A DNA stretch of 64,000 nucleotides from positions 2,294,001 through 2,358,000 of the forward strand of contig NZ_BAAAOH010000001.1 in assembly GCF_039530225.1 (NCBI RefSeq), given 5' to 3'. A model generated the notes under the pieces. The model searched no databases. It was not told where the DNA came from and saw only the letters and a program-made list of their open reading frames with translations. Below are positions 1 through 9,778 of the stretch, piece by piece. The stretch comes from Microbacterium pumilum. GTDB lineage: Bacteria > Actinomycetota > Actinomycetes > Actinomycetales > Microbacteriaceae. Numbering within the stretch: position 1 is the stretch's first letter; each line of letters opens with the position of its first letter. The position numbers and the translations under genes are program-made.

Positions 1-34
1 TAACCGGTGAGGAGGGGATGCCGCTGCGCCGCCG

Positions 35-1273
35 TCACTCGGCGAGGGTCCGTTCGAGCATCTCGTTGCTGTGTCGCCAGCCGACCGTCTCATAGCCGAC
101 GATGATCACCGCAGGCGAGCACGCGATGACGACGAGAGCGACCCCCAGCGATGCGCCGAGTCCGACGGCGAGCACTGCGATGACGAGCACCGCGACGGAA
201 CCGAGCAGCAGCCACACGTGGAACGTGTCGACCTGCATGAGCAGCACGGCGTACAGCGCGAAGACCATGATCTCGAACGCGAGCACCGGAATCGCCACGG
301 TGAGCACCGCGAAGACCGTGTCGACGTGGGCGTGGCCGCTGATGACCTGTGCAGCGACGTGCAGACCGGCGCCGACGCCGATGACCGAGCCGAACAAAAA
401 GATGTGGCCATAGCCCCAGGGAAACGCCCGGATGGGATGCCGGGCGAGCACCGGACCGGGCTCGATCACGAAGTAGACCCACCACATCGCGAACGCGAGG
501 GCGGTGCCGCCGAACGCGATCAGGCCCGCTTCCACAGTCCACCCGGCGGGTTCTTCCACCACTGCGGAGATCGCGAGGATCGTGCCCAGCACGACCTCGC
601 CGAGGCTGATGATGAGGAGCAGCCCGTAGCGCTCCGCGATGTGATGCGGATGCCACGGCGTGCGCCCGTAGCGCAGCTCGGCGAAGACGGGACCGGCGAG
701 CTCGAACAGGATGAGCACCCCTGCGATGAGGAACGTCGTGCTGATCGGGAGGTTGAGGAAGATCAGCGCGACCCACCCGACCTGAGCGATCGAGATGTTC
801 ATGGCGTACGCGAGGCACGTGCGGCGACGCTCCGGATCGTGTTTCGCCGCGCGCAGCCAGATCGCGACGGTGGCCACGCGCATGATGACGTACCCGGCGA
901 CGAGGACGTTGTTGTCGAGGTGCTCCCCCTCTTCGAGCGAGTGGAAGACATCCGGCACGCCGAGGGCCACCACGAGCACTCCGACCATGACGACGAGGGT
1001 GGCGATGCGGAAGAAGATGTCCTCGTTGTCGTAGGCGCTGGCGAGCCACGAATAGTTGATCCACGCCCACGTGACGGCGAAGGTGGCGAAGGCGAAGCCG
1101 CTGAGCGCTGTCGACACGTGGCCCAGTTCGAGCGCGTGCGCCGCCTGCGACGAGATCTGGCTGAACGCCACCACGAACGTGAGATCGAACAGCAGCTCGA
1201 GCGGCGTGGCGGCACGATGGCTTTCGTGGGGGTCACGTCCCGTCATCCGTGTCAGGCGATGGCTGAGGCTCAT
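35..1273 (-). CDS. Low temperature requirement protein A (LtrA) family membrane protein
   Basis: A 412-residue polytopic membrane protein with about a dozen hydrophobic segments. The N-terminal [15 protein letters not shown] stretch (about residues 25-40) and the central [17 protein letters not shown] stretch (about 212-228) are the signature blocks of the LtrA family, named after a Listeria locus needed for growth in the cold. Biochemical function is unknown for the family. The ATG is chosen because a TAGTTT -10 box lies exactly six bases upstream, which fits a leaderless transcript. It is divergent from ispG, with under 100 bases between the two starts. The family call is firm; any role in cold growth here is only inherited from the name. 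Confidence 0.88.
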   Translation of the reverse strand: MSLSHRLTRMTGRDPHESHRAATPLELLFDLTFVVAFSQISSQAAHALELGHVSTALSGFAFATFAVTWAWINYSWLASAYDNEDIFFRIATLVVMVGVLVVALGVPDVFHSLEEGEHLDNNVLVAGYVIMRVATVAIWLRAAKHDPERRRTCLAYAMNISIAQVGWVALIFLNLPISTTFLIAGVLILFELAGPVFAELRYGRTPWHPHHIAERYGLLLIISLGEVVLGTILAISAVVEEPAGWTVEAGLIAFGGTALAFAMWWVYFVIEPGPVLARHPIRAFPWGYGHIFLFGSVIGVGAGLHVAAQVISGHAHVDTVFAVLTVAIPVLAFEIMVFALYAVLLMQVDTFHVWLLLGSVAVLVIAVLAVGLGASLGVALVVIACSPAVIIVGYETVGWRHSNEMLERTLAE

Positions 1274-1279
1274 GCCGGA

Positions 1280-1285
1280 AAACTA
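1280..1285 (-). promoter_or_regulatory. -10 box of a leaderless promoter for the LtrA-like gene
   Basis: TAGTTT on the minus strand, followed by six bases and then the ATG. There is no room for a Shine-Dalgarno site downstream of the predicted transcription start, so the message should begin at or next to the start codon. Confidence 0.6.
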
Positions 1286-1341
1286 CACCGGGATGCGCAC
1301 CCGCTCGAAGCCCGCGCAGGCTTCGCCCACCTCGCGCGGCG

Positions 1342-1347
1342 TAGGCT
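1342..1347 (+). promoter_or_regulatory. -10 box of a leaderless promoter for ispG
   Basis: TAGGCT followed by seven bases and the GTG start of ispG. The same box and spacing occur in front of many other genes in this window. Confidence 0.6.
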
Positions 1348-1354
1348 GGGGAGC

Positions 1355-2506
1355 GTGCCAGCTGTGAATCTCGGGATGCCCAAGGTCCCCGAAACCCTCG
1401 CCCCCCGCCGCAAGTCCCGGCAGATCAAGGTCGGCAAGGTGCTCGTCGGCGGCAACGCGCCCGTCAGCGTCCAGTCGATGTGCACGACGCCGACCACCAA
1501 CATCAACGCCACGCTTCAGCAGATCGCCGAGCTGACCGCATCCGGCTGCGAGATCGTCCGCGTCGCGGTGCCGTCGCAGGACGACGCCGATGTGTTGCAC
1601 ATCATCGCCAAGAAGAGCCAGATCCCGGTGATCGCCGACATCCACTTCCAGCCGAAGTACGTCTTCCAGGCGATCGACGCGGGCTGTGCCGCGGTGCGCG
1701 TCAATCCCGGCAACATCCGCAAGTTCGACGACCAGGTGGGCGCCATCGCCAAGGCGGCGACGGATGCCGGTGTCTCGCTGCGCATCGGAGTGAACGCCGG
1801 ATCGCTCGACCCTCGCCTGCTCGAGAAGTATGGAAAAGCGACCCCCGAGGCGCTGGCCGAGAGCGCCCGGTGGGAGGCGAGCCTGTTCGAAGAGCACGAC
1901 TTCCACGACTTCAAGATCTCGGTGAAGCACAACGATCCTGTCGTGATGGTGCAGGCGTATCGCCTGCTCGCCCAGATGGGCGACTGGCCGCTGCACCTCG
2001 GTGTGACCGAGGCGGGGCCGGCGTTCCAGGGCACGATCAAGAGCGCGACCGCGTTCGGCATCCTGCTCGGCGAAGGGATCGGCGACACCATCCGCGTCTC
2101 GCTCTCGGCGCCGCCCGCCGAAGAGGTGAAAGTCGGCCACCAGATCCTCCAGTCGCTGAACCTGCGCGAGCGCAAGCTGGAGATCGTGTCGTGCCCCTCG
2201 TGCGGTCGCGCACAGGTCGACGTCTACACCCTCGCCGACAATGTGACCGAAGGCCTGAAGGACATGACCGTGCCGCTGCGCGTCGCCGTCATGGGCTGCG
2301 TCGTGAACGGGCCCGGTGAGGCGCGCGAGGCGGACCTCGGCGTGGCGTCGGGCAACGGCAAGGGCCAGATCTTCGTCAAAGGGCAGGTCGTGAAGACCGT
2401 GCCGGAGTCCGAGATCGTCGCCACGCTGATCGAAGAGGCCAATCGCATCGCCGCCGAGATGGGTCCTGCCGCCCCGGTCGGCACTGCGCAGGTCGTCACC
2501 GCCTGA
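1355..2506 (+). CDS. ispG: 4-hydroxy-3-methylbut-2-enyl diphosphate synthase (flavodoxin-type), IspG/GcpE
   Basis: 383 residues, a normal length for actinobacterial IspG. It converts 2-C-methyl-D-erythritol 2,4-cyclodiphosphate into HMBPP in the cytosolic MEP isoprenoid pathway, using a 4Fe-4S cluster. The N-terminal TIM-barrel half carries PVSVQSM and the VRVNPGNI block; the C-terminal half carries SCPSCGR and [11 protein letters not shown], which supply the three cluster cysteines and the fourth glutamate ligand. The reading frame stays open far upstream, but similarity to IspG begins at the GTG used here, which is also placed correctly relative to the TAGGCT box. Likely monocistronic; the repeat-containing gap follows. 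Confidence 0.97.
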   Translation: MPAVNLGMPKVPETLAPRRKSRQIKVGKVLVGGNAPVSVQSMCTTPTTNINATLQQIAELTASGCEIVRVAVPSQDDADVLHIIAKKSQIPVIADIHFQPKYVFQAIDAGCAAVRVNPGNIRKFDDQVGAIAKAATDAGVSLRIGVNAGSLDPRLLEKYGKATPEALAESARWEASLFEEHDFHDFKISVKHNDPVVMVQAYRLLAQMGDWPLHLGVTEAGPAFQGTIKSATAFGILLGEGIGDTIRVSLSAPPAEEVKVGHQILQSLNLRERKLEIVSCPSCGRAQVDVYTLADNVTEGLKDMTVPLRVAVMGCVVNGPGEAREADLGVASGNGKGQIFVKGQVVKTVPESEIVATLIEEANRIAAEMGPAAPVGTAQVVTA

Positions 2507-2563
2507 CGGCCCCGGCGCCACGCGGTGCCCACCCCGACCGCTCTGAACGCGTCCGCGCACGTT

Positions 2564-2639
2564 CGTGTCCCGGATTCCCCCGGTTCGGCCTGCCCATTCT
2601 GAGGTGAACCGGGACATGCATCGGGGAAACCCGGACATG
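2564..2639. repeat. 55-bp TGTCCC palindromic element, locus A, plus an extra half element
   Basis: Bases 2564-2618 form a 55-bp imperfect palindrome beginning CGTGTCCCGGATTCCCCCGG and ending GGTGAACCGGGACATG. A further inverted half copy (GGGGAAACCCGGACATG) lies at 2623-2639. It aligns without gaps to the elements at 40873-40927, 42001-42055 and 42105-42159. It sits in the intergenic space between ispG and the BenE gene, where the RNA could fold into a hairpin after ispG. Confidence 0.75.
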
Positions 2640-2731
2640 TCGGCGGCCGCGGCGAGCTCGGCGCAGTCGGCACCCGGAGCGGCGTGCGCTAGCGTGCTGA
2701 TACCCGCGACCCGCCGAGCCCGAGGCATCCG

Positions 2732-3919
2732 ATGACCGACTCCCCGACTTCGTCGTCGCGCGCGCGGCCGATCACCGCCGGCATCGTGACGGCCCTCGTC
2801 GGCTACACGAGTTCGTTCGTCGTCGTGCTCACCGGCCTGCGAGCTGTCGGCGCCTCGCCCGAACAGGCGGCCAGCGGACTTCTCGCGCTGTGTCTCGCGC
2901 TGGGACTCGGGTGCATCCTGCTCGCGTGGCGGTACCGGATGCCGATCACTGCGGCGTGGTCGACTCCCGGGGCCGCATTGCTCGCGGCCACCGGCCTCGT
3001 CGACGGCGGCTGGCCGGCTGCCGTCGGCGCATTCCTCGTGGTCGCCGCGCTCATCCTGCTCACCGGCCTCTGGCCGCAGCTCGGCAGACTCATCGCGCGC
3101 ATCCCGCCATCGATCGCGCAGGCGATGCTCGCGGGCGTCCTGCTGCCGCTGTGTCTGGCTCCGATCACCGGCATCGTGGTGAACCCGTGGGGGGTCGTGC
3201 CGGTCGTGCTCACGTGGCTGGTCTTCGCGCGCCTCGCTCCGCGCTGGGCCGTCCCGCTCGCGTTCGTGGCGGCGGCGATCGTCGTGGCCATATCGCTCAT
3301 GCGGGAAGGGATGCCCGTCGATCCGACGCTGCTCGTGCCCCGCGTCGAGTTCACCGTGCCGACTCTGACATGGGGATCACTGGTCGGCATCGCGATTCCG
3401 CTGTACATCGTCACGATGGCCTCGCAGAACGTGCCCGGCGTCGCGATAATGCGCAGCTTCGGCTACGTCGTGCCCTGGCGTCCGGCCATGCTCGTCACCG
3501 GCGTCGGAACAGCACTTGCCGCACCGTTCGGCGGGCACGCGGTGAATCTCGCCGCGATCAGCGCGGCACTCGCAGCCGCGCCGGAGGCGGAGGCCGACCC
3601 CGAACGACGCTGGGTCGCGGCAACCTCGGCAGGCGGGTCCTATCTGCTGCTCGCTGCCCTGTCGGCGGCATTCGCGGCGCTCGTGCTGCTCGCGCCGCCG
3701 GCCGTCATCCCCGCCGTCGCCGGTCTCGCCCTCTTCGCCGCGTTCGGGTCGGCGATCCAGCAGGCGATCGACGATCCCGGCGAGCGGCTTCCCGCCGTCG
3801 TCACTTTTCTGGTGGCGGCATCCGGGGTCGCGCTCGCCGGCATCAGCGCCGCGTTCTGGGCACTCATCGCCGGGCTGGTCGTGCGGTTCGTGATGCACGT
3901 CGGCCGGAGTTCCGCGTGA
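2732..3919 (+). CDS. BenE-family benzoate/H+ symporter-like permease
   Basis: 395 residues with roughly twelve hydrophobic segments and almost no soluble domain, an inner membrane secondary transporter. The start ITAGIVTALVGYTSSFVVVLTGLRAVGASPEQA and the SQNVPGVAIMRSFGY block (about residues 231-245) are characteristic of BenE, which imports aromatic acids such as benzoate with protons. No aromatic-degradation gene is nearby, so the substrate is uncertain. The ATG at 2732 immediately precedes a polar N-terminus and the first membrane segment. It stands alone: repeat element locus A is upstream and a convergent gene is downstream. Confidence 0.85.
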   Translation: MTDSPTSSSRARPITAGIVTALVGYTSSFVVVLTGLRAVGASPEQAASGLLALCLALGLGCILLAWRYRMPITAAWSTPGAALLAATGLVDGGWPAAVGAFLVVAALILLTGLWPQLGRLIARIPPSIAQAMLAGVLLPLCLAPITGIVVNPWGVVPVVLTWLVFARLAPRWAVPLAFVAAAIVVAISLMREGMPVDPTLLVPRVEFTVPTLTWGSLVGIAIPLYIVTMASQNVPGVAIMRSFGYVVPWRPAMLVTGVGTALAAPFGGHAVNLAAISAALAAAPEAEADPERRWVAATSAGGSYLLLAALSAAFAALVLLAPPAVIPAVAGLALFAAFGSAIQQAIDDPGERLPAVVTFLVAASGVALAGISAAFWALIAGLVVRFVMHVGRSSA

Positions 3920-3944
3920 GTCGGCCTCCGCGGGCCCCTGGTCG

Positions 3945-4838
3945 CTAGGGGTCGGATGTCGCAGCCCCGAGCTGTGGCAGCAGCTGCAGACCGATCGCGC
4001 TCGCCACGAATCGCTGCTTGGCATTGCTGGTGAGCTGCGCGACCCAGTCGAAAACGCCGAGGTCCACCCATTCGCGCAGCTCGCCGTCGCGGCCGTGGAC
4101 GGCGTACCCGACCCGAAGCCCGTCGTAGTACGTCGACTCGAGCGCCTCAGGGCGGATGTCGAGGTCCGGCTGGTCGGCGTGCAGCGCATCCGCGAGACGG
4201 TGGGCAATCGCCGGTCGGCGGCCGTCGGTGCGCACGACGGCCACGGGCCGCTCCCATTCCAGACCCAGCGTGCGGGCGGCGGCGTCGAGCAGCCGGCGGT
4301 AGACGGTGAGCTGTGCGACGATCGCCGCGACCTCGAATCCGTCGTCTGCCCGGCTCCACCCGGCATCCGCGAGCGAGAACAATCGGAAATGCCGGGTCAG
4401 CCCCGGCCGCGGTGCAACCGGCTGCATCCGAAGGACCTGGTGCGCCGTGCACAGCCGGACATGCTCGCGCGGTGCGACTCGGAGTCGCCGAGCGCACTCG
4501 AGGGCGAGGACGTTCGTGGGATCCGAGACGACCTCACTCCCGCGGATCGTCGTGAGCGTGCGGTTCTGCGAGGTCGGCGCGACGACCGAGTTCGTGCCGA
4601 CGGGAGCCACCGGTGAGAGGAGCACCGCGTCGTACTCCGGGGAGGAGTCGAACGCGAGCTGGTCGTACCTGGTCAGAGTGCGCTGGTCGAGCTGTGAGGG
4701 ACGGACCGTGGCATCGTCGGCCCACTGCGCGAGCAGATCGGCGGGGCGGCGCGCCGCGGCCTCCCCCTGGGCGAGCGTGAGCAGCTCGCCGCGACGATCG
4801 CTCGGCGAGACCCCGTGCCCAGTCGGCCGCTCAGCCAT
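3945..4838 (-). CDS. Conserved protein of unknown function, possibly class II aminoacyl-tRNA-synthetase-like fold
   Basis: 297 residues, soluble, no signal peptide. I do not recognise the family with confidence. Features seen: a TRYDQLAFDSSPEYDAV segment near residue 60, a RGSEVVSDPTNVLALE segment near 100, a RHFRLFSLADAGW segment near 145 and a C-terminal DLGVFDWVAQLTSNAKQRF segment. The alternation of an Arg-containing strand with a substrate loop is reminiscent of class II synthetase paralogues such as HisZ, but this is only an impression. The ATG at 4838 is preferred over one 57 bases upstream because the latter would begin inside GC-rich sequence with a poor ribosome site. It is convergent with the BenE gene and divergent from the PNPOx gene. 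Confidence 0.6.
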   Translation of the reverse strand: MAERPTGHGVSPSDRRGELLTLAQGEAAARRPADLLAQWADDATVRPSQLDQRTLTRYDQLAFDSSPEYDAVLLSPVAPVGTNSVVAPTSQNRTLTTIRGSEVVSDPTNVLALECARRLRVAPREHVRLCTAHQVLRMQPVAPRPGLTRHFRLFSLADAGWSRADDGFEVAAIVAQLTVYRRLLDAAARTLGLEWERPVAVVRTDGRRPAIAHRLADALHADQPDLDIRPEALESTYYDGLRVGYAVHGRDGELREWVDLGVFDWVAQLTSNAKQRFVASAIGLQLLPQLGAATSDP

Positions 4839-4903
4839 CCCGCCATCCTGCCAGGCGCGCATGTGGGGCCGCACGCACGTCTGGCAGCGGGGCACGCCCT
4901 CGC

Positions 4904-4909
4904 TAGGCT
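4904..4909 (+). promoter_or_regulatory. -10 box of a leaderless promoter for the PNPOx-fold gene
   Basis: TAGGCT, then six bases, then the ATG at 4916. It matches the leaderless architecture seen at ispG, the uridine-kinase-like gene and prsW. Confidence 0.6.
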
Positions 4910-4915
4910 CGATCC

Positions 4916-5464
4916 ATGAGCAAGGTCTTCGACGGAATCGATGAGAATCTCGCCGCGTGGATCAACGTGCAGCACCTGTTCTTCGTCGCGACGGCGCCGC
5001 TCGCTGCGGAGGGTCACGTCAACGTCTCGCCACGCGGACTCGATTCGCTCAGCATCCTCGACCACCACACCGTGGCCTGGGTCGATCTGACCGGCAGCGG
5101 TGCGGAGACGATCGCACACCTCAACGAGAATGGTCGGATCTGCCTCATGTTCTGCTCATTCGACGCGCGCCCGCGCATCGTGCGCCTGCACGGCACCGGC
5201 CGGGTCGTGCTGCCCGGCGAGGAAGTGTTCGAGCGGGTGGCCGCGGAGCATCCGGGTCATGTCGGAGCCCGAGCCGTGATGGTCGTCGACGTGACACGCG
5301 TATCGGACTCGTGCGGCTGGGGTGTGCCGCAGATGGACTTCGTCGCCGAACGCGACATCCTGCGACCGTGGGCCGAGAAGAAGGGGCCCGACGGGCTCGA
5401 GACGTACCGCGCTCAGAAGAACGCCAAGTCGCTCGACGGGCTTCCGGCGCTTCCTCGCACCTGA
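4916..5464 (+). CDS. Pyridoxamine 5'-phosphate oxidase-fold flavoprotein
   Basis: 182 residues. The N-terminal two thirds match the split-barrel FMN-binding fold: a LFFVATAPLAAEGHVNVSPRGLDS strand-loop-strand, then DLTGSGAETIAHLNENGRICLMFCSFDARPRIVRLHGTGRV. Proteins with this layout are annotated as pyridoxamine phosphate oxidase-like or F420/FMN reductases; the true substrate is not known and vitamin B6 synthesis should not be assumed. The C-terminal part (GWGVPQMDFVAERDILRPWAEKKG) is typical of one bacterial subfamily. Single gene, leaderless start. Confidence 0.85.
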   Translation: MSKVFDGIDENLAAWINVQHLFFVATAPLAAEGHVNVSPRGLDSLSILDHHTVAWVDLTGSGAETIAHLNENGRICLMFCSFDARPRIVRLHGTGRVVLPGEEVFERVAAEHPGHVGARAVMVVDVTRVSDSCGWGVPQMDFVAERDILRPWAEKKGPDGLETYRAQKNAKSLDGLPALPRT

Positions 5465-5601
5465 GTCCGGCTCATGGACGTCGCGTGGCGGGGCCTGTGC
5501 GAAGCTGCGGGAGACTCCGACCGCGACCGGGCTGAGCACACCCCGTCGCAGAAAGTGCTCGCGAGCGGGAACCATCTGCCCGATCGCGGACATTACAGGG
5601 T

Positions 5602-6138
5602 ATGAACGACGACGATGCGGCGCTGTGGCGGCGGGTGCAGGTGGGTGACGAGTCGGGCCTCGCCGCACTTTTCGATCGCCATGAGGCTCGTCTGTTCCGT
5701 CACGCATGCCGACTGCTGACAGCACGTGAGGATGCCAAGGATGCCGTGACCATCGCCTTCTTCGAGCTGTGGCGCAAGCGCAGTTCGGTTCGCCTGGTCG
5801 ACGGATCTCCGCTGCCCTGGCTCCTCAACACCGTCTCGCATGCGGCGCGCAACCTGGAGCGCTCCGGTCGGCGCTACCGAGCACTCATCGCTCGCACACC
5901 GGCCGCGGACTCGGCGCGCGAGCCGAAGGCTGCCGATGAGAGCGGCATCCTCGCGGCTTTGAAGAGACTTCCGGCACGAGAGCAGAGCGTCGTCGTCCTG
6001 ACCGTGCTCGAGGGGTACCCGGATCGCGCCGCGGCCGAGACCCTCGGCATCCCGGTGGGAACAGTGAAATCCCGGCTCGCACGGGCGAAGGCGAAACTGC
6101 GCGAAGATCTCGCAGCGATGGAGGTGTCCTGGACATGA
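5602..6138 (+). CDS. ECF-type RNA polymerase sigma factor
   Basis: 178 residues. Region sigma-2 spans about residues 18-85 (FDRHEARLFRHACRLL, FFELWRKRSSVR, PWLLNTVSHAARN) and region sigma-4 about 113-165 (LKRLPAREQSVVVLTVLEG, then AAAETLGIPVGTVKSRLARA, the helix-turn-helix that reads the -35 element). There is no C-terminal extension. It directs core polymerase to a small regulon. The stop overlaps the start of the next gene by four bases (ATGA), so the two are translationally coupled and the next product is its likely controller. Promoter specificity cannot be read from the sequence. Confidence 0.93.
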   Translation: MNDDDAALWRRVQVGDESGLAALFDRHEARLFRHACRLLTAREDAKDAVTIAFFELWRKRSSVRLVDGSPLPWLLNTVSHAARNLERSGRRYRALIARTPAADSAREPKAADESGILAALKRLPAREQSVVVLTVLEGYPDRAAAETLGIPVGTVKSRLARAKAKLREDLAAMEVSWT

Positions 6139-7313
6139 GCGAAGAGCAGCTCTCGCCGCGTGAGCACGCGGAGATGCGCGACATCCTGCTGGCAGGAACG
6201 CATCGGATCCGTCCCGCCGGTGCACACCGGATGCAGCTGATCGCTGCCGCGGTGGCCCTGGTGCTGGTCGGGGGAGTGACCGGTGGGGTCGTGACCAGTG
6301 CCGCGATCCTGGGCACCCAGAACACCGGCCCCATCACCACACCGTCGCCGACCGTGACCGAACCCACCCCGACCCCCACCCCGACTCCGACACCCTCCAC
6401 GCCGCCTGTTGTGCCCGAGCCTCCTGCCGAGGGCGTCCTGCCGTTCGGCGGCGAGTGCGAGAACATCACGACAGTCGCCGAGACGGCCGCTGTCACGGGC
6501 CTTCCGATGGCGATCGCCGACTACCGCTGGAGGGACGGCGGTGAGGACGTGCTCGGCGGAGTGGACTGCATGTGGCTGTCTGACGGCGAGTATCTCGGCG
6601 CGATCGTGAACGTCTACGCCTACCCGGACTCGGTCGTCCCATCCAGTGTCAAGGATGCCGTCATCCCCGGCTGCCGGCCCGTGGAAGATCGGTTCGTGTG
6701 CGCGGCATCCGGAGCAGTGGACGGAACGTGGCTGCTCGTGCAGACCACCAGCCGGCTGGACTTCGGCACCGACGCGAGCATCGGAACGCTGTACGACCAG
6801 ATCGCGGCGCGCATCGGGCAGTACGACACGCCCGTTCCGGCGACGCGCACGGCCGAGTGGTGGGCGATGCCTGACTGCGCGACACTCGCCGGCCAGATCG
6901 ACCCTGCTGTCCTCGGCCATGAACGGATCGAGTACCAGGGTGACTCCGCCAATGGCGAAGACGGCACGCACCCCTTGGGGATCCCGAACCTCGCCGGCGT
7001 CGAGTACACCTGCGGTCTGTCCTTCACGTCGGGCGCCGGCGACGGCATCAGCGGCACGTCCGCCCAGCTGGGCTTCTTCGCCGGCGGTGCCGTGGCGTTC
7101 GACACCGCGCTCGCCTCGGCGGGCGCGAGGCGGATCACCGTCGACGGCGCCGTGGCAGCAGTGCTCGTGCATGGCAACGATCGCTACGAAGGCTCGTGGG
7201 ATGTGCTCCTGGTGAACGACGGCGTCAACGTCCTCGCCGTGTACACCGACGGGCTCACCCCGGGGGATTCCTACATTCCGCTCGCGCAGTCCGTGCTTGC
7301 GTTGATGGGCTGA
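6135..7313 (+). CDS. Single-pass membrane protein coupled to the ECF sigma factor (putative anti-sigma/sensor)
   Basis: 392 residues. About 34 cytoplasmic residues ([19 protein letters not shown]), one membrane segment at about 35-58, then a Thr-Pro linker (about 70-95) and a long extracytoplasmic part. That part has two similar halves, each with a GGECENIT or MPDCATLAG opening and several cysteines, probably a duplicated domain. The gene overlaps the sigma gene by four bases, the usual place for an anti-sigma factor, but the zinc-binding HXXXCXXC motif is absent and the cytoplasmic part is very short. Function as anti-sigma factor is therefore inference from position only. Confidence 0.75.
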   Translation: MSEEQLSPREHAEMRDILLAGTHRIRPAGAHRMQLIAAAVALVLVGGVTGGVVTSAAILGTQNTGPITTPSPTVTEPTPTPTPTPTPSTPPVVPEPPAEGVLPFGGECENITTVAETAAVTGLPMAIADYRWRDGGEDVLGGVDCMWLSDGEYLGAIVNVYAYPDSVVPSSVKDAVIPGCRPVEDRFVCAASGAVDGTWLLVQTTSRLDFGTDASIGTLYDQIAARIGQYDTPVPATRTAEWWAMPDCATLAGQIDPAVLGHERIEYQGDSANGEDGTHPLGIPNLAGVEYTCGLSFTSGAGDGISGTSAQLGFFAGGAVAFDTALASAGARRITVDGAVAAVLVHGNDRYEGSWDVLLVNDGVNVLAVYTDGLTPGDSYIPLAQSVLALMG

Positions 7314-7370
7314 GAGGCCCGCCGGCGGGTCAGGCCGCTCGACGCGCGAGATCCGGCCGCGGCTCGACTC

Positions 7371-7376
7371 TAGACT
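7371..7376 (+). promoter_or_regulatory. -10 box of the proS promoter, leaderless or nearly so
   Basis: TAGACT followed by eight bases and the GTG start of proS. Confidence 0.5.
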
Positions 7377-7384
7377 TGACCCTC

Positions 7385-9154
7385 GTGGTCACCCGTCTCT
7401 CGCATTTCTTCCTCCGCACCCTCCGCGAAGACCCGGCCGATGCCGAGGTCACGAGTCATCGCCTGCTCCTTCGGGCCGGATACATCCGGCGCACGGCGCC
7501 GGGCATCTTCGCGTGGCTCCCGCTGGGTTTGAAGGTCAAGGCGAAGATCGAGGGCGTCATCCGCGAAGAGATGACGAATGCCGGCGCCTACGAAGTGCAC
7601 TTTCCGGCGCTCGTGCCCGCCGATCCGTACCGCGAGTCAGGCCGCTGGGAAGCGTACGGCGATGGGATCTTCCGGTTGCAGGACCGCAAGGGAGCCGACT
7701 ACCTCCTGGCGCCGACGCACGAGGAGCTCTTCACACTGCTCGTGAAGGACCTCTACTCGTCGTACAAGGACCTGCCCCTTGCGATCTATCAGATCCAGGA
7801 CAAGTACCGCGACGAGGCCAGGCCGCGCGCGGGCCTGCTGCGTGGCCGCGAGTTCACGATGAAGGACGCCTACTCGTTCGACTACACCGACGAAGGGCTC
7901 GATGTCTCGTACCAGACCCAGCGCGACGCGTATGAGCGGATCTTCCAGCGGCTCGGGCTCGAATATGTGATCGTCAACGCCGACAACGGACTCATGGGCG
8001 GTGCGCGCAGCGAGGAGTTCCTGCATCCCATCGCCGTCGGCGAAGACACGTTCGTCCGCTCCGCTGGCGGCTATGCCGCGAACGTCGAGGCTTTCACCAC
8101 CGTGACCCCCGACCCGATCGCGTTCGCCGGCCTCTCCGACGCGGTCATCTTCGACTCTCCGAACACGCCGACGATCCAGACGCTCGTGGATCACGCGAAC
8201 CGTCACCTCGACGCTCCGGTCGAGGGGGAGTGGACTGCCGCGCACACGTTGAAGAACGTCGTGCTGGCGCTGACGCACCTCGACGGCACCCGTGAGGTGG
8301 TGATCGTGGGCCTTCCCGGTGACCGCGACATCGACGACAAGCGCGCCGAAGTGGTGTTCGCGCCCGCCACGGTCGAGGCTGCCACCGAGGCCGACTTCGA
8401 GCGGAACCCCTACCTGGTCAAGGGGTACATCGGTCCATGGTCGCCGACCGGTCCGATCCTCGGCGAAGAGTCCGCGACCGGCATCCGCTACCTCCTGGAT
8501 CCGCGGGTCGTGGACGGCACCAGCTGGATCACCGGAGCCAACATCGATGAGAAGCACGTCCACTCGCTGGTCGCGGGTCGCGACTTCACCGCCGACGGCT
8601 TCGTCGAGGTGGCGAACGTGCGCGCCGGTGACCCGGCGCCCGATGGCTCCGGGCCGGTCGAACTCGCACGCGGAATGGAGATCGGCCACGTCTTCCAGCT
8701 GGGCCGGTTCTTCGCCGAAACGCTCGGCCTCAAGGTACTCGACGAGAACGGGAAGCTGGTCACGGTCACGATGGGCTCGTACGGCATCGGCGTGACGCGC
8801 ATCCTCGCGATCCTCGCCGAGTTGAACAACGACGAGAAGGGCCTCATCTGGCCCGAGTCGGTCGCCCCGTTCGACGTCCACGTCGTGGCGACGGGGCGGG
8901 ATGCCGTCGTGTTCGACGTCTCCGCGCAGCTCAGCGCGGACCTCGAGGCAGCCGGGCTCGACGTGCTCTACGACGACCGGCCGAAGGTCTCGCCCGGCGT
9001 GAAGTTCGGCGACGCCGAGCTCGTCGGCGTGCCCTGGATCGTCATCGTGGGCCGCAGCGCCGCCGAAGGTCAGGTCGAGCTGTGGGACCGCCGCAGCGGC
9101 GATCGCCAGCTCGTGCCCGTCGCCGACGTGGTCGCCCGGCTCGTCAACCGCTGA
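7385..9154 (+). CDS. proS: Prolyl-tRNA synthetase
   Basis: 589 residues, the bacterial long type. It charges tRNA-Pro in the cytosol. The class II catalytic core contains motif 1 near residues 60-90, motif 2 ([25 protein letters not shown], about 140-165) and motif 3 near 460 ([15 protein letters not shown]). An editing insertion domain lies between motifs 2 and 3 ([20 protein letters not shown]), where mischarged alanine is removed, and the anticodon-binding domain is C-terminal. The frame is open further upstream, but homology begins at the GTG ([22 protein letters not shown]), also supported by the TAGACT box. The nusA cluster lies a short way downstream, an arrangement known from mycobacteria. 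Confidence 0.97.
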   Translation: MVTRLSHFFLRTLREDPADAEVTSHRLLLRAGYIRRTAPGIFAWLPLGLKVKAKIEGVIREEMTNAGAYEVHFPALVPADPYRESGRWEAYGDGIFRLQDRKGADYLLAPTHEELFTLLVKDLYSSYKDLPLAIYQIQDKYRDEARPRAGLLRGREFTMKDAYSFDYTDEGLDVSYQTQRDAYERIFQRLGLEYVIVNADNGLMGGARSEEFLHPIAVGEDTFVRSAGGYAANVEAFTTVTPDPIAFAGLSDAVIFDSPNTPTIQTLVDHANRHLDAPVEGEWTAAHTLKNVVLALTHLDGTREVVIVGLPGDRDIDDKRAEVVFAPATVEAATEADFERNPYLVKGYIGPWSPTGPILGEESATGIRYLLDPRVVDGTSWITGANIDEKHVHSLVAGRDFTADGFVEVANVRAGDPAPDGSGPVELARGMEIGHVFQLGRFFAETLGLKVLDENGKLVTVTMGSYGIGVTRILAILAELNNDEKGLIWPESVAPFDVHVVATGRDAVVFDVSAQLSADLEAAGLDVLYDDRPKVSPGVKFGDAELVGVPWIVIVGRSAAEGQVELWDRRSGDRQLVPVADVVARLVNR

Positions 9155-9211
9155 CCGCCACTGCGGCGGGCGTTCGATGCGCCATGCCTCGGGCGTGCTA
9201 GCCGCTGACTG

Positions 9212-9718
9212 CTAGCCGACGACCTTCTCGTTGCGCATGGTGTCGTCCGGCGTCTCCTTGGTCACGAGCGCCTTGAGCATGGCGGCCGCCATGACGATCT
9301 TGCCGTGCTTGGGCTCCCAGAACTCGCTCGTCGTGGGCCTCACGCGCAGCAGTGCGATATCGGGAGTGTCCAGACCGTCTTCGAACCAGATGTCGAGGGA
9401 GGGGGAGTAGAGCTGCTCCATCTTGGCGCGATCGTGGACGAGGGCGGCGGTGCCCGCGACGGACACGAACCTCATCCCCTTGTGGTCGGCGTACGAGAGC
9501 CCGACTTCGCTCTCGGCCTGCGCCTCGTCCGCCTGCCTGGACTCGTCCGACAGGAAGAACCAGATGTCGCCGTTCTCGTCCATCTCGCGGGTGCTCATGG
9601 GACGGCTCACGAGGTTGCCTGCCGCATCCTGAGTCGTGAGCATGGTGAAGTCGATGTCTTCGACGAGGTCCTTCAGTCGTGCCCTCGCATCGTCCGGGGT
9701 GATCGTGTTGTCTGTCAT
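9212..9718 (-). CDS. General stress protein 26-like PNPOx-fold protein
   Basis: 168 residues. The sequence DIDFTMLTTQDAAGNLVSRPMS followed by DIWFFLSDESRQADE and MRFVSVAGTAALVHDR is typical of the general stress protein 26/pyridoxamine phosphate oxidase-related family, which binds flavin on a split barrel. Length is normal. It is convergent with proS, with only a 57-base gap holding a direct repeat GCTAGCCG at 9197 and 9211. The ATG has a GAGGG ribosome site a few bases upstream. Physiological role unknown, stress-linked in relatives. Confidence 0.88.
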   Translation of the reverse strand: MTDNTITPDDARARLKDLVEDIDFTMLTTQDAAGNLVSRPMSTREMDENGDIWFFLSDESRQADEAQAESEVGLSYADHKGMRFVSVAGTAALVHDRAKMEQLYSPSLDIWFEDGLDTPDIALLRVRPTTSEFWEPKHGKIVMAAAMLKALVTKETPDDTMRNEKVVG

Positions 9719-9778
9719 CCCTCCACGCTCACACGACCGACCAGCCGACGAGAGGGGTTGACAGATCGGCAGCGTCCG

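Noticed and set aside
71..1354. Extension of the ispG frame upstream of its start
   Set aside because: This part overlaps the LtrA-like gene on the other strand and reads as Arg/Asp/Glu-rich nonsense; IspG similarity starts at 1355.
7314..7345. CCCGCCGGCGGG palindrome after the sigma-linked membrane protein as a terminator
   Set aside because: The dyad has no loop and no T tract, so it cannot be told from chance in GC-rich DNA.
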